From Collinsella sp. 4_8_47FAA (lineage in GTDB: Bacteria; Actinomycetota; Coriobacteriia; Coriobacteriales; Coriobacteriaceae): DNA of 37,015 nt. The notes beneath the pieces are model-generated. The model had not been told where the DNA came from. It searched no databases and saw only the letters and a program-made list of their open reading frames with translations. This document shows, one piece after another, positions 30,816 to 37,015 of this stretch. The translations under genes and the position numbers were made by a program. The stretch covers positions 82,329 through 119,343 of the forward strand of contig NZ_KN214134.1 of the NCBI RefSeq assembly GCF_000763055.1. The letters are read 5' to 3'. Positions within the stretch are counted from its first letter, which is position 1, and the number at the start of each line of letters is the position of its first letter.

Positions 30816-33698
30816 ATGACGCTACTGTATTTCCTTACCCTGTTTCCGCTGGTACCGGCGCTGGGCATGCTGCTCGCGCGCGGTGACCGCGCTCGCGATG
30901 CGGTGGGGCTCATAGGCTCCGGCATTATTATGGCGGTGACAGTTGTAGTCGCCGTCATGTTTTTTGGCACGGGTCCGCAGAGCTTTGAGGTTGCCCCCGG
31001 CACCTCGCATGTGCTCTCGATCATCAGCTCCGTCATCGACGTAATTCTGTGCGCCGTCATCCTGTACAACGCGTACAAATACAGGAACGCGCTCACCACG
31101 GTGCTCGGCATAGTCCAGCTGGTGGGCTCGCTCGCCTTTGCAGCCATGACGCTGCCCGCGGCCGAAGCCGTCACGGCGACGCCGCTCTACCTGGACTACA
31201 TGAGTGTGATCATGGTCCTCGCCGTCGGTATCGTCGGCAGCCTAATCTGCGTGTATGCCCTGGGCTACATGAAGGACTTCCAGGCCCATGACGAGCACGA
31301 GGCTGCGCTGCGCGGGCAGACCGCGCCCGACCGTCGCCCGCAGTTCCTGGCGCTTATGTTTCTGTTCCTCTCGGCCATGTTCGTCATCGTGACGAGCGAT
31401 AACCTTGAGTGGCTGTTCTGCGGCTGGGAAATCACCACCGTGTGCTCGTTCCTTATGATTGGCTACACGCGCACGCCCGAGGCCATCAAGAACGCCTTTA
31501 CCCAGATCATCCTCAACATGCTGGGCGGCATCGCGTTTTTGGCGGGCCTTATGTTTCTGCACGTGAACGGCATGCCGCTGACCATCTCGGGCATGATTGA
31601 GCTTTCCGGCGCCGGAACCGCGCAGTCCGCGCTGCTGGTGATGCCGGTCATCCTGTTGTCGCTCGCCGCGCTCACCAAGGCCGCACAGATGCCGTTCCAC
31701 ACTTGGCTGTTGGGCGCCATGGTTGCCCCCACGCCCACGAGCGCCCTGCTGCACTCGTCAACCATGGTCAAAGCCGGCGTGTTCCTGATGGTCAAGCTGA
31801 GCCCGCTCTATGCCATCTATCCCGTGACCGGCTTTATGGTCACGAGCGTGGGCGCCATCACGTTTTTGCTCGCTGCCCTTATGGCCATCTCGCAGAGCAA
31901 TGCCAAGCGCGTGCTCGCGTACTCCACCATTTCCAACTTGGGCCTCATCAGTGCTTGCTTGGGTGTCGGCGCGCCCGAGGCCGTATGGGCGGCCATCTTC
32001 CTGATCCTGTTCCACACGGTGGCAAAGTCGCTGCTGTTCCTGTGCGTGGGCACGGCCGAGCATCATATCGGCAGCCGCAATATCGAGGACATGGACGGTA
32101 TGTTCAGCCGCATGCCGCACCTGACGCGCCTGATGATGCTGGGCATCATGGGCATGTTTGTGGCGCCGTTTGGCATGCTCGTGTCCAAGTGGGGCGCCCT
32201 GGTGGCGTTCGCGCAGACCGGCAACGTGCTCATGATTATGGTGCTGGCCTTTGGCTCGGCCGCGACGTTTTTCTTCTGGGGCAAGTGGCTTGCCAAGCTT
32301 TCGGGCGTCGACCCCACGGCTCAAAACGTTGAGGTCAATGTCCATAAGACCGAATGGATGGCCCTCAACACCATCGCCGCGCTGCTGATTCTGTGCTGCG
32401 TGGCGTTCCCGGTTATCTCGAGCGGTCTGGTGTCGCCTTACTTGGCCATGGTGTTTGGCCGCGTGCCGTACGTTATCGGCAAGGACGCCATGTATCTGAT
32501 GGTGGTTATCGTGGCATTTATCGCCGTGGTGCTGCTGACTTCATTCCGCGTGAGCAACAAGCCGCACGTAAACGTATATCTTTCGGGCGTGGGAACCGAT
32601 AAATATCGCCATTTCCGCGGCTCGATGGGACACGAGGTGAAGGCCGAAAAGCGCAATTGGTACTCGGAGGACGCCCTTGGCGAGAAGCGTATTGGCCCCG
32701 TGGGTAGTGTCGTGTGCTGCAGCATTATCTTGTTTGCGCTGCTGTGTTGCGCGTGGATTGGGCCCGAGCGGCTTGCCATGAGCGCGCCCTCGGTGCTGCG
32801 CGGCAAGTATTTTGAAGGCTCGGGCGTCGTGGGCATTTTTATTGGCACCGTGGCGTTTGCCTTGCTGGCGCCGTTTGTGGGTGGCCTGATCGACGGCGTT
32901 GACCGTAAGCTTTCGGCCCGCATGCAGGGCCGCGTGGGCCCGCGCCTGCTGCAGCCCTTCTACGACGTTGCCAAGCTCCTGCGCAAAGCCCCTGCCAGCG
33001 TAAACACCATGGACGATACCTACATGGCGTGCGCGCTCATCTTTACCGTCGTGGGCGGCGGCATCTTTGTGTCGGGCTCCAACACGCTGCTGTGCGCTTT
33101 TATGGTGACGCTCGCCGCGATCTTTGTGGTGCTGGCGTCCGCCTCGACGCAAAGTCCGTTTGCCCAGGTCGGCGCCGATCGTGAGTTGCTGCAGGTTATG
33201 AGTTACGAGCCCGCCGTTTTGCTGATGAGCGTGGGCCTGTATCTTGCCACCGATAGCTTCGATTCCATCGCCGTGACGGGGCAGTCGGCCCCCATCATCG
33301 TGTACAGCGCGCCCATTTTCCTCGCGCTGCTCGCGGTGCTTACCATCAAGCTGCGCAAGTCGCCGTTTGACCTTTCGTACTCGCATCACGCGCATCAGGA
33401 GATCGTCCAGGGCGTCGCCACCGAGATGAGCGGCGGCACGCTGGCCAAGATGACCCTTATGCACTGGTGCGAGACCGCGCTGTTTTTGATGTGGGTGGGC
33501 ATGTTCTTTGTTTGGGACAACCCGGTGAGCTGGCTGGTCGCTCTGGTCGTGATGGCCGCGACGTATTTTGTCGAGGTGCTGATCGACAACACCTTCGCAC
33601 GCAGCACTTGGCGCAGCTGCTTTAAGCTCGGCTGGGGCGTGGCGCTGGTGTTTGGCCTGCTCAACCTTATGCCCATCCTCGTCGACGTGTTTATTTAG
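30816..33698 (+). CDS. echAB: Fused EchA-EchB membrane subunit of an energy-converting hydrogenase
   Basis: The 960-residue polytopic membrane protein joins two subunits. Residues about 1-610 are a NuoL/MrpD-type antiporter module, with 12 or more hydrophobic segments, a Glu in LEWLFCGWEITTVCSFLM and lysines in LTKAAQMPFHTWLLGAM and HSSTMVKAGVFLM that belong to the ion path. Residues about 655-960 are a NuoH/EchB module (GGLIDGVDRKLSARMQGRVG, PRLLQPFYDVAKLLRK, ELLQVMSYEPAVLL, KSPFDLSYSHHAHQEIVQG). A soluble stretch and one extra hydrophobic segment (about 625-650) link them. In characterised Ech complexes these are separate genes. GGGGGAG lies 7 nt before ATG 30816. EchB normally anchors the hydrogenase arm and EchA moves protons or Na+. 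The fusion contains no frameshift and the ends of both modules look complete. Confidence 0.88.
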   Translation: MTLLYFLTLFPLVPALGMLLARGDRARDAVGLIGSGIIMAVTVVVAVMFFGTGPQSFEVAPGTSHVLSIISSVIDVILCAVILYNAYKYRNALTTVLGIVQLVGSLAFAAMTLPAAEAVTATPLYLDYMSVIMVLAVGIVGSLICVYALGYMKDFQAHDEHEAALRGQTAPDRRPQFLALMFLFLSAMFVIVTSDNLEWLFCGWEITTVCSFLMIGYTRTPEAIKNAFTQIILNMLGGIAFLAGLMFLHVNGMPLTISGMIELSGAGTAQSALLVMPVILLSLAALTKAAQMPFHTWLLGAMVAPTPTSALLHSSTMVKAGVFLMVKLSPLYAIYPVTGFMVTSVGAITFLLAALMAISQSNAKRVLAYSTISNLGLISACLGVGAPEAVWAAIFLILFHTVAKSLLFLCVGTAEHHIGSRNIEDMDGMFSRMPHLTRLMMLGIMGMFVAPFGMLVSKWGALVAFAQTGNVLMIMVLAFGSAATFFFWGKWLAKLSGVDPTAQNVEVNVHKTEWMALNTIAALLILCCVAFPVISSGLVSPYLAMVFGRVPYVIGKDAMYLMVVIVAFIAVVLLTSFRVSNKPHVNVYLSGVGTDKYRHFRGSMGHEVKAEKRNWYSEDALGEKRIGPVGSVVCCSIILFALLCCAWIGPERLAMSAPSVLRGKYFEGSGVVGIFIGTVAFALLAPFVGGLIDGVDRKLSARMQGRVGPRLLQPFYDVAKLLRKAPASVNTMDDTYMACALIFTVVGGGIFVSGSNTLLCAFMVTLAAIFVVLASASTQSPFAQVGADRELLQVMSYEPAVLLMSVGLYLATDSFDSIAVTGQSAPIIVYSAPIFLALLAVLTIKLRKSPFDLSYSHHAHQEIVQGVATEMSGGTLAKMTLMHWCETALFLMWVGMFFVWDNPVSWLVALVVMAATYFVEVLIDNTFARSTWRSCFKLGWGVALVFGLLNLMPILVDVFI

Positions 33699-33710
33699 GA
33701 GGCGGCATCC

Positions 33711-34310
33711 ATGGATCATAAAATGTCGCGCTCGCCGTGGGTTATTCATTACGACGGCTCGAGCTGCAACGGATGCGATATCGAGGTGCTGGCCTCGCTC
33801 ACGCCGCTGTTCGATGCGGAGCGCTTTGGCGTGGTCAACACCGGCAACCCCAAGCATGCGGATATCTTTTTGGTGACAGGCTCGGTCAATGCTCAGAACC
33901 TGCCCGTCGTGCGTCAGATCTACAACCAGATGCTCGAGCCCAAGTGCGTGGTGGCGTGCGGCATCTGCGCGTGTTCGGGCGGCGTGTTCCGCGATGCCTA
34001 CAACGTGATCGGCGGCGTGGACCGCGCGATTCCCGTGGATGTGTACGCGCCCGGGTGCGCCATTCGCCCCGAGACCGTGATCGATGCCATTGTGGAGGCG
34101 TGCGGCATCCTGGACCAGAAGGAGGCCGTGATGCGCGCCGGTGGCGATCCGCTCACCGTAGGCGGCGCCGCTACCTGGGATGGTGGCGTTGAGCTTGGCG
34201 ATGACGGGTTTGCGGCTGCGGGGGCCGGGGCTGATGGTGCCGGTGACGGTGACGAGGCCAACGTGTCCACCAGGTCCGCCGCACCCGCCGCTGCAAAGGA
34301 GGCCGAGTAA
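33711..34310 (+). CDS. echC: EchC, NuoB-like small subunit of the [NiFe] hydrogenase
   Basis: The 199-residue subunit should bind the proximal [4Fe-4S] cluster. Ligand motifs are SSCNGCDIE (Cys19, Cys22), ACGICACSGGVF and APGCAIRP (Cys116). The family domain ends near residue 150. The tail of about 50 residues (Ala/Gly/Asp-rich, GAGADGAGDGDEAN) is extra. AGGAGG precedes ATG 33711 by 8 nt, and its TAATG overlaps echD. It sits between EchB and EchE in the complex. Confidence 0.92.
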   Translation: MDHKMSRSPWVIHYDGSSCNGCDIEVLASLTPLFDAERFGVVNTGNPKHADIFLVTGSVNAQNLPVVRQIYNQMLEPKCVVACGICACSGGVFRDAYNVIGGVDRAIPVDVYAPGCAIRPETVIDAIVEACGILDQKEAVMRAGGDPLTVGGAATWDGGVELGDDGFAAAGAGADGAGDGDEANVSTRSAAPAAAKEAE

Positions 34311-35023
34311 TGCAAAAGGCAATCTATACCACCGTCGGGATTGACGAGCTCCTGCCGCATGTCCAGGCGCTCAAGGGCGTCGGCGCGCGCTTTGTGCAAA
34401 TGCACGCCGAGCGCAACGTCGACGACGGCACGTATCGCCTGGTCTATACGTTTATCAACGTTCGTGCTGCTCAGGAGCATATTGCGCAGGACGGCAGCTA
34501 TGCGATCGAGAACCTGGTGGTTGAGGGAATTGATCAGTACCAGGAGATTCCGTCCATCAGCTCGTACTATCCGGCGGTGTTCCCGTTTGAGAACGAGGCC
34601 CACGACCTGTTTGGTCTTGCCATCACCGACATGCAGATTGACTTTAAGGGCTTTTTCTACCAGGTCTCGACTGCCGAGCCCATGAGCGTTATCACGCCCG
34701 AGGTGAAGGCTGCGCGCGAGAAGGCCATGAAGGTCCGTGCCGCCGCCGAGGCCAAAGCGCGCAAGGCCGCGGCCGAGAAGGCCGCCGCTGCGGCTGCTGC
34801 AGGGGAGGGCGCTGCGAGCACAGGCGATGCCGCGGGCGCCTCTGCTCAGCCCGCTGCGGCTGCCGGCTCCGATGCTCAGCATGATGAGGTCGCTGCAAAG
34901 GCCGCGCTCAAGGCCGCTGAGATGGAGGCAAAGCTCGCTGCCATGGATCCCGAGAAAGCGGCCAAGGTCCGCGCGGCGCTTGCCGCCAAGGCCGCCCGCG
35001 ACAAGCAGAAAAAGGAGGCGTAA
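34310..35023 (+). CDS. echD: EchD, NuoC-like subunit with an Ala/Lys-rich C-terminal extension
   Basis: The 237-residue protein has an N-terminal NuoC/EchD domain (about 1-125) with SISSYYPAVFPFENEAHDLF, which matches the family's P...ERE-DLFGI signature, and IDFKGFFY. The remaining ~110 residues are a highly charged Ala-rich helix (AKARKAAAEKAAAAAAAGE, AALKAAEMEAKLAAMDPEKA) that probably forms a coiled coil. EchD of other organisms is usually only about as long as the first part. It overlaps echC by 1 bp. The extension may tether the complex or be a loosely constrained tail. Confidence 0.88.
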   Translation: MQKAIYTTVGIDELLPHVQALKGVGARFVQMHAERNVDDGTYRLVYTFINVRAAQEHIAQDGSYAIENLVVEGIDQYQEIPSISSYYPAVFPFENEAHDLFGLAITDMQIDFKGFFYQVSTAEPMSVITPEVKAAREKAMKVRAAAEAKARKAAAEKAAAAAAAGEGAASTGDAAGASAQPAAAAGSDAQHDEVAAKAALKAAEMEAKLAAMDPEKAAKVRAALAAKAARDKQKKEA

Positions 35024-35028
35024 GGCCC

Positions 35029-36117
35029 ATGGCACATCGCTCCGTTATTCCGTTTGGCCCGCAGCACCCGGTGCTGCCCGAGCCGCTTCATCTGGACCTG
35101 GTGATCGAGGACGACCGCGTCATCGAGGCAATTCCGCAGATCGGCTTTGTGCACCGCGGACTCGAGAAGCTCACCGAAAAGCGTGATATGCACCAGTTTG
35201 GCTACATCGCCGAGCGCATCTGCGGCATTTGCGCCGTGGGCCACAGCTGCGGCTATGCCAGCGCCTGCGAGCGCATGCTCGACATCGAGGTGCCCGGCCG
35301 CGTGCAGTATATCCGCACCATTCTGCACGAGCTTTCGCGCATTCACTCGCACCTGCTGTGGCTGGGCCTGCTCGCCGATGCCTTTGGTTTCGAGGCGCTG
35401 TTCTATCGTTCGTGGACCCTACGCGAGCAGATTCTCAAGATCTTCGAGAGCACGTGCGGTGGCCGCGTGATTTTGTCGATTAACGAGATCGGCGGCCTTA
35501 AGCACGATATCGAGGACTCCGAGCTGGCCGGAATTGTCCAGACGCTCGATGCCATGCGTCCCGACTACGAGGCCCTGGTGCATACGTTTTTGGACGACGA
35601 CAGCTGCGGCGAGCGCCTGCATGGCGTGGGCGTGATCAGCAAGAAGGACGCGCTGGAGCTTTCGATGGTCGGCCCGTTCGGTCGCGCCTCGGGCGTGGAT
35701 TACGACGTGCGCGTGTTTGGCGACGGCGCCTATGCGGACCTGGCTGCGTTTGAGCCTATCGTTGCTAGCGATGGCGACTGCTATGCCCGCTGCCAGGTGC
35801 GTTGTGCCGAGGTCACGCAGGCCATGGATATTATCAAGGAGCTTGTGGGCAAGATTCCGCACGACGGTATCGGTGGGCGCACCAAGCTCACGCCGGCCGA
35901 CGGTGCGCGCGGCGAGGTTGTGATTGAGCAGCCGCGCGGCGAGGCGTATTACTATGTGCGCGGTAACGGCACCAAGAACCTGGACCGTTTTCGCGTGCGA
36001 ACGCCGACGTCGCAAAACCTGGCGGGTCTGACGCACGCGCTGCAGGGCGTGCTCCTTGCCAACGTGCCCATGATTATCCTGACCATCGACCCCTGCATTA
36101 GCTGCACGGAAAGGTAG
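35029..36117 (+). CDS. echE: EchE, [NiFe] hydrogenase catalytic large subunit
   Basis: The 362-residue subunit is NuoD-like but keeps both [NiFe]-binding Cys pairs: ERICGICAVGHS (Cys65, Cys68) and the C-terminal DPCISCTER (Cys356, Cys359). This separates a true hydrogenase from complex I. The chain ends at the Arg of the last motif, so no C-terminal extension has to be removed by a maturation protease, as known for Ech- and CooH-type enzymes. A GGAGG inside the echD end serves ATG 35029. It should reduce protons with electrons from ferredoxin. No hyp maturation genes are in the window and must lie elsewhere. Confidence 0.94.
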   Translation: MAHRSVIPFGPQHPVLPEPLHLDLVIEDDRVIEAIPQIGFVHRGLEKLTEKRDMHQFGYIAERICGICAVGHSCGYASACERMLDIEVPGRVQYIRTILHELSRIHSHLLWLGLLADAFGFEALFYRSWTLREQILKIFESTCGGRVILSINEIGGLKHDIEDSELAGIVQTLDAMRPDYEALVHTFLDDDSCGERLHGVGVISKKDALELSMVGPFGRASGVDYDVRVFGDGAYADLAAFEPIVASDGDCYARCQVRCAEVTQAMDIIKELVGKIPHDGIGGRTKLTPADGARGEVVIEQPRGEAYYYVRGNGTKNLDRFRVRTPTSQNLAGLTHALQGVLLANVPMIILTIDPCISCTER

Positions 36118-36124
36118 GCGCGGC

Positions 36125-36466
36125 ATGAGTTTACTGACATTTGCCAAGACGGCCTTAGGTTCTATGGTCAAGCAGCCGGTCACGGTGCGCTATCCGCAGG
36201 AGAAGCTGACGGCACCCGAGCGCTTGCGCGGGCATATCGTCAACGACATGGACGTGTGCATCTGCTGCGGCATGTGCGCGCGCCGCTGCCCGGCGGGCGC
36301 GCTCGCGGTCGATCGCAAGGGCGGAACGTGGTCGATCGACCCGTACGCCTGCGTGGTGTGCGGCGAGTGCATCGAAAGCTGCCCCAAGCACTGCCTGGCT
36401 ATGGACACCGCTCGTACTCCAGTTGCGGCGGATAAGACTCCCACGGTAGTAACCAAGCCGGAATAG
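36125..36466 (+). CDS. echF: EchF, two-cluster ferredoxin-like subunit
   Basis: The 113-residue protein is NuoI-like. Two [4Fe-4S] motifs are visible: CICCGMCARRCP (Cys45, 48, 51, 55) and CVVCGECIESCP (Cys76, 79, 82, 86). It should accept electrons from ferredoxin and pass them to EchC. It starts 7 bp after echE, with AGGTAGG as the ribosome binding site, and is the last gene of the operon. Confidence 0.92.
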   Translation: MSLLTFAKTALGSMVKQPVTVRYPQEKLTAPERLRGHIVNDMDVCICCGMCARRCPAGALAVDRKGGTWSIDPYACVVCGECIESCPKHCLAMDTARTPVAADKTPTVVTKPE

Positions 36467-36475
36467 CGCGAAGAC

Positions 36476-36507
36476 GGGCCGGTGGGGCAAAATTGCCCCA
36501 CCGGCCC
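36476..36507. terminator. Long hairpin closing the ech operon
   Basis: GGGCCGGTGGGGCAA (36476-36490) pairs perfectly over 15 bp with TTGCCCCACCGGCCC (36493-36507). It starts 10 bp after the echF stop. No T run follows, so it may stabilise the 3' end or need a factor for termination. The stretch 36508-36610 has no visible gene. Confidence 0.65.
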
Positions 36508-36611
36508 CGCGCGTGAACGCACGGTTGTACCGTCGCGAACAAAACTATGCCGGATTACTACGATAAATCGCCCACCTCCAACCACATCGCATTTGGCAAA
36601 ATCAAAACCGA

Positions 36612-36630
36612 CGCTCCTATAAGTTGTCAA
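36612..36630 (-). mobile_element. 3' end motif of the IS110-family element
   Basis: On the minus strand the transposase stop codon is embedded in TTGACAACTTATAGGAGCG, a sequence I recognise from the 3' flank of many actinobacterial IS110 transposase genes. The element boundary should be close by, somewhere about 36500-36610, but no terminal inverted repeat can be defined. Confidence 0.5.
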
Positions 36631-37015
36631 TAGGCAGTTTGCGGGAGCGCTCCCTTCAATTCGCACAGGAGCTCGTAATACCTCCTCTCCAGTTTCGTCG
36701 ACCGCCGTCTCCCATGTTCCAGGTGACCGAGTGAGGCCGCGGACATGCCGAGCCCCGCGGCGGCCTGCTTCTGGGTCACCCGCATCGCCTTGCGCATCTT
36801 CGCGAGCTCGGGGCCTTCCGGCGCGGCGCCGTCGGGGTTCGGGTCCATGAGCACGCGGTACACCTCCCGCGCTATGTAGCGCTTCAGGCAGCGGATCGCC
36901 TCCCTCCGGGACTTCCCCTCGGAGGTTCGCTTCGCCACGTACCTCTTCGTCCTCTCGTCGTATGCCATGCGCTTGATCGCGATCTCGTAGAGCGCCCAGT
37001 TCGCCTGCCGTTGCC
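36627..37015 (-). CDS. IS110-family transposase, C-terminal part (runs off the right edge)
   Basis: The minus-strand frame is open from the window edge to TGA 36627 (129 codons visible). NWALYEIAIKRMAYDERTK and SRREAIRCLKRYIAREVYRVL are the characteristic end of the IS110 second transposase domain. A further ~60 residues form a Cro/Xre-like helix-turn-helix (ELAKMRKAMRVTQKQAAAGL, GMSAASLGHLEHGRRRS), an added C-terminal domain as in other actinobacterial IS110 proteins. The DEDD catalytic domain and the 5' end lie outside. IS110 elements use a bridge RNA for target choice; its locus would be outside too. Confidence 0.85.
   Translation of the reverse strand, partial: QRQANWALYEIAIKRMAYDERTKRYVAKRTSEGKSRREAIRCLKRYIAREVYRVLMDPNPDGAAPEGPELAKMRKAMRVTQKQAAAGLGMSAASLGHLEHGRRRSTKLERRYYELLCELKGALPQTAY

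Noticed and set aside
32541-34322. Long minus-strand open frame (593 codons) across echAB and echC
   Set aside because: It runs antisense to two well-recognised ech genes and shows no motifs.
30816-36466. Reading the ech operon as part of respiratory complex I
   Set aside because: EchE keeps both [NiFe] Cys pairs (RICGIC and DPCISC), which complex I NuoD lacks, and the gene order matches Ech, with no NuoE, F or G genes.

Overview
The window looks like a chromosomal segment of a gut Coriobacteriia bacterium, most likely Collinsella. This is my recognition, not a search result. The grounds are high-GC coding DNA, LAxTG-type sortase signals, a fused FolP-FolK, a fused two-domain EcfA, an NfnAB pair and an Ech-type energy-converting hydrogenase.

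Left accessory region (1-3400). The 5' part of an IS30-like transposase runs off the left edge and ends at a perfect 40-bp palindrome. Next comes about 1.9 kb of AT-rich, Firmicutes-like DNA that reads as the scar of an integrative conjugative element. It holds an RlmN/Cfr-like radical SAM gene that lost its 5' end and has an in-frame stop, a small ORF whose ribosome binding site sits in a hairpin loop, a sigma-70-like regulator and a truncated downstream gene. The scar abuts a 5'-truncated gene for an LAxTG-anchored surface protein. A 2193-residue LAxTG surface protein follows (3446-10027).

Core region (10.4-30 kb). On the minus strand are nfnB-nfnA, pth, a DUF559-like nuclease gene bracketed by two ~200-bp inverted-repeat elements, prs and glmU. 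Divergent from glmU is an ECF vitamin-transporter operon (ecfT, fused ecfA1A2, an S component). Then come xth (-), a sirtuin, folP-folK, a degenerate biotin-ligase-like gene, coaX (-), an initiator tRNA and a large Old Yellow Enzyme family flavoprotein (+).

Right region (30-37 kb). An orphan double-HTH protein is followed by a five-gene ech operon (echAB fused, echC, echD, echE, echF). This is a membrane-bound [NiFe] hydrogenase that should couple ferredoxin oxidation to H2 formation and ion pumping. NfnAB also exchanges electrons with ferredoxin, so the two complexes are probably linked in redox balance. The window closes with the 3' end of an IS110-family transposase.

The most striking unexplained structure is a family of 57-bp inverted-repeat units: 16-bp arms, exactly 25-nt spacers, and 23-24 nt linkers. 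Nine units lie in three arrays (3146-3283, 10064-10281, 27308-27606). Two arrays sit directly after LAxTG surface-protein genes; the third lies between the tRNA terminator and the Old Yellow Enzyme gene. Other repeat families are the ~200-bp pair around the nuclease gene, GGGGACAGG-type REP-like hairpins, and a palindromic segment embedded in frame in ecfA.
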